NCBI GenBank assembly: GCA_028287505.1 | Contig: JAQBPN010000092.1 | Span: forward strand, 1-64,000 | Direction: 5' to 3' | Source: Fibrobacterota bacterium | GTDB taxonomy: Bacteria; Fibrobacterota; Fibrobacteria; UBA11236 | Length of the DNA: 64,000 nt | Shown here: positions 42,401 to 51,401 of the stretch, in pieces | How the letters are laid out: each line of letters opens with the position of its first letter | Numbering within the stretch: the stretch's first letter is position 1 | Translations under genes and position numbers: made by a program | Notes under the pieces: generated by a model | What the model saw: the letters and a program-made list of their open reading frames with translations, nothing else | Told to the model about the DNA's origin: nothing | The model's database searches: none

Positions 42401-44579
42401 CATCCTCAACGCGGTGGATTATTCCAACGCCATGGACATGAAAATCACCAGCAACAGCTGGGGCGGCGGGCCCTATTCCCAGAGCCTGTACGATCTGATC
42501 AACGAAGGCCGGACCCTGGGGCATCTCTTCATCGCCGCGGCCGGAAACAACGGATCCAATACCGATTCATCCCCCAACTATCCCTCCGGCTACACCCTGG
42601 ACAACATCATCGCCGTGGCCGCCACCGATCGCAACGACGCCTTGGCCTCCTTCTCCAACTACGGGGCCGTTTCCGTGGACCTGGGCGCGCCGGGCGTGGA
42701 CATCTACAGTTGCCAGCCGGGGAACCGTTATCAGCTTCTCTCCGGAACCTCCATGGCCACGCCCCACGTGGCTGGAGCCGCCTATCTGATCTGGAGCTAC
42801 AAACCCTCCCTGGCCGCCGCCGACGTCAAGCGGATCCTGCTGGCCACCGTCGATCCCGTGCCCGCCCTGGCCGGCACAACCTTGTCGGGAGGGCGTCTCA
42901 ATATCGCCCGGGCCCTGGACGAAGCGGGTCCCGCCTGGCTGTCCGCGGCTCCTGCCGCCGGATCCGTTCCCGGAGGCCAGGACAGGCCCATCACCGTCAC
43001 GGTCAATCCCGCGGGGCTGGCCGCCGGCCGCTGGACCGGGGACATCGCCGTGGCCACGAACGATCCGGCCAATCCCTCCCTTAACGTGCATGTTACCGCC
43101 GACATTTCCGGCTGCCGCAACGTCACCCTGACCCCGTCCACCCTCGATTTCGGAAACGTCTTCGTCGGAGTCGCGGCCGCGCGCACCCTCACCCTGGAAA
43201 ACCGTTGCAACGAAGCCACCGTGGTCACCGGCCTCGCCTTCGACAACGCCGCCTTCTCCACCGGCGCGTCCCTGCCCCTGTCCCTGGCGCCGTTCGCCCG
43301 CGTTCCCGTCACCATCGCCCTCAGGCCTTCCGTCCCGGGCACGGTATCGGGGTTGCTCACGCTCACCTCCAATGATGGAGTCCATCCGGTCCGGACCCTG
43401 GCTCTTTCCGCCCTGGGCGTGCTGGGGCCCATGTTCCGCGCATCCGCCACCGCCATCGCCGGACACGCGGTCCCGGGCCAGAGCGTCACGCGCACCCTGA
43501 CCCTTTACAACGACGGCGGGCTTCCCCTGGATTGGAGCCTTTCCGGGGCCGGGTCCACCGCTTCGGAAACCACGGAAGCGGCTTACGGTCCCGAGCATTT
43601 CGCCGAGTTCGCCAAAGGCGACGAGGACACCCGCGTCGGCCTGCCCGTGTTCGCGTCCACCGGAGGCCCGGATGCCGCCGGATACCGGTGGATCGATTCC
43701 GATCAACCGGGCGGTCCCGTTTACGTCTGGAACGACATCAAGGCCACGGGCACGCGCCTGTCCACCATCTCCTCCTGCGATGATTGCTCCCAAAGCCAGG
43801 CCCTCAGTTTCCCCTTCACCTTCTACGGCCAGGCCTACAGCAGCGCCTACATAGGGTCCAACGGCATCGTCACCTTCGGCGCCGGGAGCAGTCAGTACGT
43901 CAATTATCCCCTGCCCAGCACCAGCGCGCCCGCCAACCTCATCGCCCCGTTCCACGAGGATCTCTATCCTTCCATATCGCTGGGAGGCGTCTACTTCCAG
44001 GATTTCGGAAACAAGGTGGTGGTGCAATACGAGAACGTGCCCGCCTACAACGGAAGCGGCAACTACACCTTCCAGGTGGAATTGCAGGGCAACGGAACCA
44101 TCACCTATTACTACAAGTCCATGGCGGGAACCCTGACCAGCTGCACGGTGGGCATCCAGAACCAGACCGCGACCGTTGGCCTGACCACGGTCTATAACCA
44201 GACCTATATCAAGAACGGCTTGGCGGTGCGGATCCAGAACGCGCCCGATTGGATCACCGTAAGCGAGACCTCCGGGACCCTCGCTCCCGGCGGATCGCGC
44301 AGCGTGGGCATCACCCTGGATGCATCCCACCTGGCCATCGGGGACTACGCAACCGATCTTCTCGTGACCCACAATGGCGTCAACGTTCCCTCCCCCATGG
44401 TCCTGCCGGTCACTTTCGGCGTGCTGCCCGCCACTCGCGGCCATTCGCGCATCCTGCGCATGGGAACCTCCGCCCAGGTCTCGGCCCGGGGCGCCTCCTA
44501 TGCGGTCGCCAGGTTGTCGATAGGCGGCGAAACCATCGGCATGCAGCGTGGATCCCATTACCATTTACGGTTGAGGTAA
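39477..44579 (+). CDS. Dual M4 metalloprotease-S8 subtilisin fusion
   Basis: A 1,700-residue exported protein with two different protease domains. After a signal peptide come an FTP-type propeptide and an M4 thermolysin-like domain: zinc ligands in AHEYGHAIT (His about 369) and NESFSDIMG. A choice-of-anchor-D (ASPM-like) domain spans about 560-665. A subtilisin propeptide and catalytic domain follow: Asp 876 in LIDTGIDY, His 932 in HGTHCAGT, Ser 1092 in GTSMATPHVAG. A second anchor-D domain and a domain with YIGSNGIVTFGAGS/BACON-like repeats finish it. Translation is continuous, with all catalytic residues kept in both domains. ATG 39486 is an alternative start. The order M4 then S8 in one chain is unusual. 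It is 43 bp after the giant Ig protein gene. Confidence 0.88.
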   Translation: MRAMRKLKSTWLLASLAAFSSAFAIRPDTPPGDSATAAAQAARSATFREHRLAKLERLGFKHLLDSGETDGGKRIGLKGPAEKRILERLNRRLAKVDGEVRVTQVQEDGLGNRHVRLLQYYKGIPIIGTDMVVHVDAQNRIYALGGNTAQGLSLSLSARLSVDAAEASARQALRLDLTAQSLEAPKQVIYDGKLAYEVVLPGTKPDVWQSYVDANTGEILYQANRVLHAAPVGGAQAVVHGLILPDEGGTDENIDGWLDTQNRYFLQHTANQWGVYDEDAADWEQQATPDWALNDRAAMSLGRNLALTQDYVKNVLGRNSFDDHGAFARAIVHEGTSYVNAFWDGSYLHFGDGNGTTANPLTVMDVVAHEYGHAITQYTSNLNYSGESGALNESFSDIMGTLVEFHTQPDGRSAYPAGLNGRADYLVGEDCWVSGEALRDMRNPMRYGQPSYYGGTYWAPGNDVHTNSGVQNFALFLLAEGGNAANDGHAYNIPGLGIQTAGRIALYANMFLLTSTSQYRDARDAWVLAAVTLGYDAATVSAVWTACGIAPMESHLAAAPASLDFGNVGVGSVSTLVLTLRNDAAAATLVNALAFSNPRFSTTATLPISVPAGGSVPVSVRYSPNAFAADAGTLSISSNAADHPAISVPLTGTGTAGPQASLTPPSLAFSFAPSDAPADRTATLANLGAADLTFTVSVSAQANPTASALANPGALAGMPASLPTPRNDLIYAAANYSQPFAPGQVIVAFKSGRQDFADPGTGGFAESMRELAIAKTPGTGLRSHGGRKLVLMHLAAAGAPTVQQAIAIIRSDANVEYAEPNYIRELVAIPNDAAFGNLYGMHNTGQSGGRVDADIDAPEAWDRFTGNKSLILGLIDTGIDYLHPDLAANVWTNLAELNGTPGADDDGNGFIDDVHGYDFINNDSDPMDDHYHGTHCAGTIAGVGNNGVGVAGVAWTANVAALKIFNSGGSTTDAAILNAVDYSNAMDMKITSNSWGGGPYSQSLYDLINEGRTLGHLFIAAAGNNGSNTDSSPNYPSGYTLDNIIAVAATDRNDALASFSNYGAVSVDLGAPGVDIYSCQPGNRYQLLSGTSMATPHVAGAAYLIWSYKPSLAAADVKRILLATVDPVPALAGTTLSGGRLNIARALDEAGPAWLSAAPAAGSVPGGQDRPITVTVNPAGLAAGRWTGDIAVATNDPANPSLNVHVTADISGCRNVTLTPSTLDFGNVFVGVAAARTLTLENRCNEATVVTGLAFDNAAFSTGASLPLSLAPFARVPVTIALRPSVPGTVSGLLTLTSNDGVHPVRTLALSALGVLGPMFRASATAIAGHAVPGQSVTRTLTLYNDGGLPLDWSLSGAGSTASETTEAAYGPEHFAEFAKGDEDTRVGLPVFASTGGPDAAGYRWIDSDQPGGPVYVWNDIKATGTRLSTISSCDDCSQSQALSFPFTFYGQAYSSAYIGSNGIVTFGAGSSQYVNYPLPSTSAPANLIAPFHEDLYPSISLGGVYFQDFGNKVVVQYENVPAYNGSGNYTFQVELQGNGTITYYYKSMAGTLTSCTVGIQNQTATVGLTTVYNQTYIKNGLAVRIQNAPDWITVSETSGTLAPGGSRSVGITLDASHLAIGDYATDLLVTHNGVNVPSPMVLPVTFGVLPATRGHSRILRMGTSAQVSARGASYAVARLSIGGETIGMQRGSHYHLRLR

Positions 44580-44599
44580 AAGCGGCTATCCTATTGGCC

Positions 44600-44755
44600 A
44601 TGGAGCAGGTGATCCATGTCCTGGTGGACGACTTGCAACGCATCCGTCTTTACGCGGAAAAAGGCTTCCAGGTTTTCCAGGAGATTCCGACCGGTGTCTG
44701 GCAGGCCTATGAACGCTTGGTCCAATTGGGCTTCACCGATCATCTGATCCGCTGA
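44600..44755 (+). CDS. Possible 51-residue small protein
   Basis: An open frame of 51 codons, MEQVIHVLVDDLQRIRLYAEKG and on, predicted all-helical with good codon use, between the double-protease gene and the esterase gene. No ribosome site is visible, and it begins 20 bp after the preceding stop, so reinitiation would be needed. It has no recognised family. The remainder of 44580-44901 (44756-44901) shows no other gene. Confidence 0.35.
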   Translation: MEQVIHVLVDDLQRIRLYAEKGFQVFQEIPTGVWQAYERLVQLGFTDHLIR

Positions 44756-44901
44756 CCGCTATTTCCTCCCCTTCGGAAAGAGTCCGGCCGGGGCGTTCTC
44801 AAAATAGGAACGATATCTCGCCTTCCCCTATCGCTTAACCGCGGCGTTTCACCTACTGTTTGCTTTCCTGGCGCCGGGTGGAAAACGGGACGGGAGACAT
44901 C

Positions 44902-46416
44902 GTGATTTTCAAAGCCAAACAGGGGCCGGCGGCATTCCATGCCAAGCTGGCCGCCATGCTTTTGTCATTTGCCGGAATCGTCATGCCCTGCCGCGGGCAG
45001 GCGAACTCCGTGAACCTGTCCGGGACCGTGGCGGACGCGGCGGGCAAACCCATCGCCGGCGCAAAGGTCAGGCTTGTGGGCCTGGGCCTGTCGGCGGCCA
45101 CGGATGCCAACGGCAAGTACAGCCTGACGGCCCAGGGCACTGGGCTGGGCCATAACGGACGGTTGCAACCGGGAACCGGAAACGCTCCGGAGCTGAAAGG
45201 CGGCGATCTTAACTTCCGGATCGACGGAGCCGCCCGCAACGTCCGCATCGATTTCCACTCGCTCTCGGGGCAAAGCCTGGGCGAGGTGATGAACGCTCTC
45301 CTGCAACCCGGCCGCTATCGGATCAGCCCCTCCCTGAAAGGGTCCCGGCAATCCTCCCGGCCCCAGGTCGCCTTGTTGCGGGTCCGCATCGACGCGGCGA
45401 CCTTCACCCTGAAAATGCCCCTGATGCTGAATGCCGAAGGCGACGGCAACCGATTGCAGGCGATGGACGGCGGCGACGCGTCCCCGCGCTTGGACAAAAC
45501 CGGCGCGGCCGGAGGAGACAGTCTGGACGTGCTGGCCATCGGCTACTCGCGGGCCGGCCGCGGCTTGGCGGCCCTCACCGGCACCCAGGACTTCAGGTTG
45601 AACGCCCTGCAGTACAACGGCGTGCCGTTCAAGGCGATCACCCTTTCCGACTACGAGAAAAAGATGACCACCCTGGACGTCCACGTGCCCACGGGGCCCA
45701 TGCCCGCCGGGAAATGGCCCGTGATCGTGCATCTCCATGGCGGCGGCCTGCAGGAAGGCGACAGCCAGGAAGGCTGGACCGCCGGGAACATGAACAATTT
45801 CGTGCGCAAGATTTATGATCAAGGCTACCTGATGATTTGTCCCAACTATCGCCTGGGCGTCGACCCCGATCTTCCCAACGGCGGCGCGCCCCGCGGCAAA
45901 TGGCCGGAGTACATGGAAGATGCCGCCGCATCCATCGCCTGGGCCAGGAAGCATGCGGAAGAGTACGGGGGCGATACGGCCAACTTCTTCGTGATGGGAT
46001 ACTCGGCGGGCGCCTGGCTGGCCGTGATGATGGCCGTCGATACCCCGTGGTACAAGGCGATCGGTTTCGACGAAAACCGGATATCGGGATACATCGCCCT
46101 CAGCACCCACATGACCACTTATTTCGAATACGCCATCGAGTTCAACGTTCCCAATACCGGATTGTCCCCCGGGGCCATCCTATCCCATATCCGGAAGGTG
46201 GACGTCCCCATCCGCCTGTTCGTCGGGGGGCTCGAAGAGCAGCGTATCCCGGACAATCAGACCTTCGTCTCCAAAATGAAGGAGGCGGGCGCCCGGGATA
46301 TCGAAGTATCGGTGATGCCGAACAGGAACCACCAACAGATCGTGGAGACGATAGGAAACGCCACCGATGAAACCCGGACCCTGCTCCTGGACTTCCTGAA
46401 AAAGCACCTCAAGTAG
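44902..46416 (+). CDS. Exported alpha/beta-hydrolase esterase with carboxypeptidase-regulatory domain
   Basis: A 504-residue exported enzyme. GTG at 44902 has GGGAG at good spacing; a hydrophobic signal segment (LAAMLLSFAGIVMPC) follows. Residues about 35-80 form a carboxypeptidase-regulatory-like beta-sandwich (NLSGTVADAAGKPIAGAKVRLVG). The hydrolase spans about 240-500: oxyanion motif HLHGGGLQEGD, nucleophile Ser in VMGYSAGAW, and a C-terminal His in NRNHQQIVE, as in BD-FAE/feruloyl-esterase-like carboxylesterases. A role in de-esterifying plant glycans is plausible in this setting. The linker (about 100-230) is beta-rich. Confidence 0.85.
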   Translation: MIFKAKQGPAAFHAKLAAMLLSFAGIVMPCRGQANSVNLSGTVADAAGKPIAGAKVRLVGLGLSAATDANGKYSLTAQGTGLGHNGRLQPGTGNAPELKGGDLNFRIDGAARNVRIDFHSLSGQSLGEVMNALLQPGRYRISPSLKGSRQSSRPQVALLRVRIDAATFTLKMPLMLNAEGDGNRLQAMDGGDASPRLDKTGAAGGDSLDVLAIGYSRAGRGLAALTGTQDFRLNALQYNGVPFKAITLSDYEKKMTTLDVHVPTGPMPAGKWPVIVHLHGGGLQEGDSQEGWTAGNMNNFVRKIYDQGYLMICPNYRLGVDPDLPNGGAPRGKWPEYMEDAAASIAWARKHAEEYGGDTANFFVMGYSAGAWLAVMMAVDTPWYKAIGFDENRISGYIALSTHMTTYFEYAIEFNVPNTGLSPGAILSHIRKVDVPIRLFVGGLEEQRIPDNQTFVSKMKEAGARDIEVSVMPNRNHQQIVETIGNATDETRTLLLDFLKKHLK

Positions 46417-46429
46417 CGTAGATCCGGAT

Positions 46430-46867
46430 TCAGTTGCCGCAGTTCTTCCGCTTGGCCGCGGCCAAGTCCACGTCGCCTTTTTTACGGACCTCTTCCCGGC
46501 GCGCGCTATCGGGAATCGGCTTCATCCGATAGGGCCACCCGTAACCCCAACGATACCAGGTGGGGAAATAGGAGGACCCGCCGGCCCGGGTGCCGCGGAA
46601 CACGGCCATGGCCAGGGTGGAATCCCCCGTGCGCGCCAGGACGCAAGCCCGCAAGCCCTGGTCCGCTTCCAGGCGGAGGGAATCGGGGCCGCCTTTCCAA
46701 TAAGCGTAGTCATGCACGATGCAGCAGTCGCACCAGGTCTGCCCGCTCTGATAGTCCTGATCCGGGAACAGGCTGCACCCGTCGCTGGTGAACGGTTGCA
46801 ACCGGGGAGGCCGCGCGCAGGCGGCCAACAGGAGAACGATGCCGAACAGAGTTTGCGAGCGCGTCAT
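46430..46867 (-). CDS. Phospholipase A2-like lipoprotein
   Basis: A 145-residue lipoprotein (lipobox LLAAC). The mature part carries SDGCSLFPDQDYQSGQTWCDCCIVHDYAYWKGG: adjacent cysteines followed by His-Asp, the arrangement of the catalytic CCxxHDxCY of phospholipase A2, with Tyr-Ala-Tyr in place of the next Cys. A helix then has RLEADQGLRACVL, and the tail reads GGSSYFPTWYRWGYGWPY. Short lipoproteins of this pattern occur widely in Gram-negatives but remain unassigned; lipase activity is inferred from the motif. It is convergent with the esterase gene. Confidence 0.7.
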   Translation of the reverse strand: MTRSQTLFGIVLLLAACARPPRLQPFTSDGCSLFPDQDYQSGQTWCDCCIVHDYAYWKGGPDSLRLEADQGLRACVLARTGDSTLAMAVFRGTRAGGSSYFPTWYRWGYGWPYRMKPIPDSARREEVRKKGDVDLAAAKRKNCGN

Positions 46868-47118
46868 GGGCGGTGAAAAGGTATCATTTTCACCGATTTC
46901 AGTTGGATCCGGGGAGCTGATTCCATGCTCTCTGCGTCGCTCCGTCAGGGGAAAAATTAGTCAAACGGTAGCCCATTTGCGGTGTTGGAGGGAACCCTTG
47001 GCCCGTACACGGCCTTTCGGAACGGATCGTTCCCCTCAGTCGCTTGTCCCCAGTCCCCGCCAGGCCCTAAAATCTCCCAAGGCCTCCGCACTTTCCGGCG
47101 GCCTTCCAAGGGTGTCCC

Positions 47119-48927
47119 GTGACCTTGAATCCTTCCCGGTCGAAATGGTCCGAATGGCTTTTGCTGGCGCCCCTGATTGCCTTCGTCCTGTGCCTGCCCC
47201 AATGCCATCTCGATCAAAGCGCGGGTCGGGAAGAGAAGTATGTCACCGTGCACCTCAACGATTCCCTGAAACGCTTCGACAGCGTGGACATCGCCATCCT
47301 GGTGGCCGCGGATACGTCCAATGTGGTGGGATCGATGTGGAGCGGGAAATTGCCGGACCCGGCCGCGGTGCCTTCCTACCGGCTTGACGATGCCGAAGAC
47401 CGGGCCTTGGCCATCCGGGTGCGGGCATACAATGCATCGGGCCAGCTCATCCTGGACATGATCATTTCCAAGGTCGGTGGGACGCAAACCGTCCAGAACC
47501 TTCCCGTTTACGTGCCGCCGGTTCCGCCTTCCCTGGCGCTCGCCGCTTTGCAACCCTCCCCCGGCGCCTTGGTTCCGGCATTCGATTCGGCCCATAAGGA
47601 CTACACGATAAAGTTGTCCTACGCGGAATCCACCCTGACGCTTAAGGCCGTTCCCGCGTTCGCGGAGGCATCCTTGCATGCCGGAGCCTTGGTGCTGAAA
47701 TCCGGACAAGCCTCCGAGCCCATCCATCTCAACGTCGGCGACAACCCGATCACGGTTACGGTCGCCGCCGGCAAGGATAGCGGGGCATATACCGTAATGG
47801 CCATGCGCGCACCGGCGCCTCCCGACACCACCCATCCTCCCATTCCCGTGGAACCGTACCCGGCCTGGAAATACAAAAGGATCGTCGATATCAAAGTCAA
47901 TTCCCTGGGCATGAACAAGGGAACCCGGGTCCAGGGCTTTCCGATGCTGCTCCGGCTTACCGACGGCACCCTCAGATTCAGCCAGGCGGGCGCCTCCGGC
48001 CAGGACATCCGCTTCGCCACCCTGGACGGCAAGGTCCTGCCCTATGAAATCACCTACTGGGACGCATTCAATCAAAAGGGCAGCGCCGACATCTGGGTCA
48101 GGCTCGACACGCTCAAATCCGATGACGACAGCGCCCGCATCTACATGTACTGGGGTAACCCAAACGCTACCTCGGAATCGGACGGCTCCAAGGTGTTCCC
48201 TTCCGACGACGGATTCGGAAGCGTATTGCATCTCTCCGAGCAGGCCAAGGGGCAAGCCGCCGAGTTCAAGGACGCCACGGGAAAGAACCACGGAACGGGA
48301 GGTTCCGGAGACGGCAAGAATCTTCCCAAGCGGATAGACGGCGTGGTCGGGTACGGACAGGACTTCCATCCTGCCTCCGTTGTCGGCGGAATCCTGGGCC
48401 CCCTGTTCTCCTCCTTGGACCAGGGAACCATCAATCTCCCTTCCACCTTCGATCCCGGAAACCAGATCTGGACCTTCCAGGCGTGGATCTGCCGCACCAC
48501 GAATGCGGACGGCACGATTTTCCAGAAGGGCGAAGCCATGGTGGCGGGCAAACAGCGCTTCAAGATCCGGTGCAATGGCGCGAACGGAGGCCAGGTTTCC
48601 ATAGAGCGCGAAGGCGCGATCTATTTCACAAACGTGTATCTGGCCGCCAACCAATTCGACCACTTGGGCGTGGTGTATAACGGGAACAAAGCGGACGTAT
48701 ACCTGAACGGGTTGCTGAAGGACAGCAAGATATGGTCCCAGGGCGGCGAACCCTTGGGCCGGGCGGTGCTGGGCGCCTTCACCGCCAATGGAGACAATGC
48801 GGGATACGTGGGATATATGGACGAGGTCTGGTTCGCCTCCGCGATACGCTCTCCCGAGTGGATGCGCCTCAGCTACGAGTCCCAGCGGCAGGCAGGCGCG
48901 CCCATCGCCGTGCTTCGCGCCCTATAG
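47119..48927 (+). CDS. DUF2341/LamG-domain lipoprotein with cadherin-like sandwich
   Basis: A 602-residue lipoprotein; GTG at 47119 gives a signal peptide with lipobox LPQC. A cadherin-like beta-sandwich (PF12733 type) lies near residues 140-235 (FDSAHKDYTIKLSYAESTLTLKA; NVGDNPITVTV). DUF2341 covers about 270-360 (GFPMLLRLTDGTLRF; GQDIRFATLDGKVLPYEI; ARIYMYWGNPNA). A LamG domain ends the protein (QIWTFQAWICRTTNADGTI; VYLNGLLKD; MDEVWFASAIRSPEWM). It is the paralogue of 33082-34812, with a similar surface glycan-binding role. The region 46868-47118 before it shows no gene. Confidence 0.9.
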   Translation: MTLNPSRSKWSEWLLLAPLIAFVLCLPQCHLDQSAGREEKYVTVHLNDSLKRFDSVDIAILVAADTSNVVGSMWSGKLPDPAAVPSYRLDDAEDRALAIRVRAYNASGQLILDMIISKVGGTQTVQNLPVYVPPVPPSLALAALQPSPGALVPAFDSAHKDYTIKLSYAESTLTLKAVPAFAEASLHAGALVLKSGQASEPIHLNVGDNPITVTVAAGKDSGAYTVMAMRAPAPPDTTHPPIPVEPYPAWKYKRIVDIKVNSLGMNKGTRVQGFPMLLRLTDGTLRFSQAGASGQDIRFATLDGKVLPYEITYWDAFNQKGSADIWVRLDTLKSDDDSARIYMYWGNPNATSESDGSKVFPSDDGFGSVLHLSEQAKGQAAEFKDATGKNHGTGGSGDGKNLPKRIDGVVGYGQDFHPASVVGGILGPLFSSLDQGTINLPSTFDPGNQIWTFQAWICRTTNADGTIFQKGEAMVAGKQRFKIRCNGANGGQVSIEREGAIYFTNVYLAANQFDHLGVVYNGNKADVYLNGLLKDSKIWSQGGEPLGRAVLGAFTANGDNAGYVGYMDEVWFASAIRSPEWMRLSYESQRQAGAPIAVLRAL

Positions 48928-49024
48928 GCGCGGAAGCGACGGACGGACTTCCGGATCCCGGAATCCTCTTTCCGCATATCCCTGAAGATGCGCATAATAT
49001 ATCTTCCGGCCATGCCCCGTCGCA

Positions 49025-50770
49025 ATGAGCCGGAACGATCCGATGCCCCATAGCGTTTCCCTCATCAGCACCATCGCCGCGAGCCTGGGACTGGCCCTCA
49101 TCTTCGGATTCATCGCCGTGCGCCTGAAGCTTCCGGCTTTGGTCGGATACCTGGTGGTCGGGATTCTCATCGGCCCCCATTCCCCCGGCTACGTGGCGGA
49201 CCAGGGCCTCGCGGGCCAGCTTTCGGAAATCGGGGTCATGCTGTTGATGTTCGGAGTCGGCCTGCATTTCTCCGTGCAGGATCTGCTTTCCGTGCGCCGC
49301 ATCGCCTTGCCGGGAGCCATCCTGCAAATCGGCGTCGCCACCGCCATGGGCGCCGGAGCCGCCGGCCTGTGGGGCTGGAATATCGGAGCGGGCATCGTGT
49401 TCGGCTTGGCGCTCTCCGTGGCCAGCACCGTGGTGTTGCTCCGGGCCCTGGAAAGCCTGAACCTGCTGAACTCCGTCAATGGCCGCATCGCCGTCGGTTG
49501 GCTGGTGGTGGAAGATCTGGTCATGGTGCTGGTGCTGGTCCTCCTGCCGCCCCTGGCCGCTTTTCTGGGCGCGCATCCGCCCGCCGGCGCCCATGTCCCC
49601 GCGACGGCGGGCGGCAACCCTTTGCTTTCGGTGGCCATTACGCTGGGCAAGGTCGCCCTCTTCGTGGTGCTCATGCTGATTGTCGGCCGGCGCCTGTTCC
49701 CATGGATCCTTTGGCAGGCCGCCCGGACCGGTTCCCGCGAACTGTTCACCCTTGCCGTGGTGGCCGCCGCGGTCGGAGTCGCTTATGGCTCCTCCGTCCT
49801 CTTCGGGGTATCCTTCGCCTTGGGTGCGTTCTTCGCCGGAATGGTCCTGCGGGAATCCAAACTCAGCTATCGCGCCGCGGAGGAGTCCTTGCCCTTGCGG
49901 GACGCGTTTTCGGTCCTGTTCTTCGTATCGGTCGGGATGTTGTTCGATCCCCGCGTGCTGCCTGACCATCCGTTGCGGGTGTTGGCGGTGGTGGCCATCA
50001 TCCTGTTCGGAAAATCGATCGCGGCCTTCCTGTTGGTGCTGGCGTTCCGTTATCCGCTCAATACCGCGTTGACGGTTTCCGCGAGCCTGGCCCAGATCGG
50101 CGAGTTCTCGTTCATCCTGGCCGGCCTCGGGATATCCCTGGGCATGCTGCCGCCCGAGGGGCGAAGCCTCATCCTGGCCGGCGCGCTCATCTCCATCGCC
50201 CTCAATCCCCTGGTCTTCAGGGTCATCGAACCCGTGCAGGCGTGGATCCGCGCGCGTTCCGGACTGGCCCGCGTTCTGGAACGATCCGCGGACCCGCTGG
50301 CGGGATTGCCGTCCGCGGTCGAGCCGGCCCACCTTACCGGGCACGCAATCCTGGTGGGATACGGACGGGTGGGGCGCAGCATGGTGGCATCCTTCGCCGC
50401 GCAGGGGATTCCCTTCGTGGTGATCGACCAGAACCGCGACCTGGTGGAGAAACTGCGGGCGGCCGGGCATCAATCGGTGGCCGGCGACGCCTCCGATCCG
50501 TCCGTGCTGGTACAAGCCCATATCGCCCGCGCCGGCGTTCTGGTCATCGCGCTTCCCGATACCTTCCTGGTCCGCAAAATGGTGGAGATGGCCCGCACGC
50601 TCAATCCCGGAATCGAAACCATCGTGCGCACGCATACCGAAGAAGAAGCCGATTTATTGCGCCGGGAACACATCGGCCAGGTATACATGGGCGAACATGA
50701 ATTGGCCCTGAGCATGACGCGATGCGTGGTGGAAAAAATCAACCGCCCTGCCGGTCCGCCTCCCGCTTGA
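49025..50770 (+). CDS. CPA2-family cation/proton antiporter with RCK domain (KefB/YbaL-like)
   Basis: A 581-residue inner-membrane transporter. About 12 spans carry the CPA2 exchanger pattern (LPALVGYLVVGILIGPHSPG in span 2; GVMLLMFGVGLHFS; FAGMVLRESKLSYRAAEESLPLRDAFSVLFFVSVGMLF). From about residue 435 an RCK N-domain follows: HAILVGYGRVGRSM and the acidic FVVIDQ, binding NAD(H). Such proteins exchange K+ or Na+ for protons and are gated by nucleotides. ATG 49043 is an alternative start. The 3' end overlaps the convergent zinc-ribbon gene by 32 bp. Confidence 0.93.
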   Translation: MSRNDPMPHSVSLISTIAASLGLALIFGFIAVRLKLPALVGYLVVGILIGPHSPGYVADQGLAGQLSEIGVMLLMFGVGLHFSVQDLLSVRRIALPGAILQIGVATAMGAGAAGLWGWNIGAGIVFGLALSVASTVVLLRALESLNLLNSVNGRIAVGWLVVEDLVMVLVLVLLPPLAAFLGAHPPAGAHVPATAGGNPLLSVAITLGKVALFVVLMLIVGRRLFPWILWQAARTGSRELFTLAVVAAAVGVAYGSSVLFGVSFALGAFFAGMVLRESKLSYRAAEESLPLRDAFSVLFFVSVGMLFDPRVLPDHPLRVLAVVAIILFGKSIAAFLLVLAFRYPLNTALTVSASLAQIGEFSFILAGLGISLGMLPPEGRSLILAGALISIALNPLVFRVIEPVQAWIRARSGLARVLERSADPLAGLPSAVEPAHLTGHAILVGYGRVGRSMVASFAAQGIPFVVIDQNRDLVEKLRAAGHQSVAGDASDPSVLVQAHIARAGVLVIALPDTFLVRKMVEMARTLNPGIETIVRTHTEEEADLLRREHIGQVYMGEHELALSMTRCVVEKINRPAGPPPA

Positions 50771-51362
50771 GCTTGGCGAGTTTTTCCTTTTCCCGCTGCG
50801 CCCGTTTGGCCCGTTCCTGATCCAAATCCTTGCGGTATTGGTCGTCGACCAGTTGCCCGCCGGAATTCCGCCATTCCACCAGGCGTTTGAGTTCCCCCGA
50901 GTCCAGCCATACCCCGTGCCCGTGGCATTGGTCCGTCACGACGCCGCTGCGCTGGCCGAAGTTGATCCGGTTCATCAGCTTGGCGCATACGGGACATTTG
51001 CGGTAGGTGACGCGGGTTTCCGCCGTCCGGTTGCGGCTCAGATCTTCCAGGCGCTTGGTATCGGCGAGAAACCCGAAGCTGGCGAGATCGTTGAGGACGG
51101 CTTCCAGTTTATAGAAAGGGAAGAACAGGCCGAAACAGGCCCCGCATTGATCCGCCGTCAAGGGCTGGCCGCCATGCTTTCCCAGCTCCAGGGATTTCAT
51201 GGCCGCACCGCAGGCGGGACAAGGATATTTGGAAGCTTCCCCTGCGGTTTCACCCGCATCCCGGATCAGCAAGTCCCGATCGATATCGTTGCTGGACCCG
51301 CAATATTCGCAGCGGCCCCGGAAGGCCAAAAGCGGCGCGGAACAATTCTGGCAGCGGTTCAT
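50739..51362 (-). CDS. Zinc-ribbon protein (two TFIIB-type zinc fingers)
   Basis: A 207-residue cytoplasmic protein with three metal knots: CQNCSAPLLAFRGRCEYCG at the start, a TFIIB-type finger CPACGAAMKSLEL … CGACFGLFF (about 50-85), and a second one CPVCAKLMNRINF … DQCHGHGVWLDSGEL (about 122-155). The last 50 residues are a charged helix (Lys/Glu/Arg). The family is of unknown role. The SPFH gene lies 39 bp upstream on the same strand, a common pairing, so an operon is likely. The end overlaps the antiporter gene by 32 bp. Confidence 0.85.
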   Translation of the reverse strand: MNRCQNCSAPLLAFRGRCEYCGSSNDIDRDLLIRDAGETAGEASKYPCPACGAAMKSLELGKHGGQPLTADQCGACFGLFFPFYKLEAVLNDLASFGFLADTKRLEDLSRNRTAETRVTYRKCPVCAKLMNRINFGQRSGVVTDQCHGHGVWLDSGELKRLVEWRNSGGQLVDDQYRKDLDQERAKRAQREKEKLAKLKREADRQGG

Positions 51363-51401
51363 GGCAGGGTATAAGCTGGTCCGCGTGTCGGCGATGAAGG
51401 A

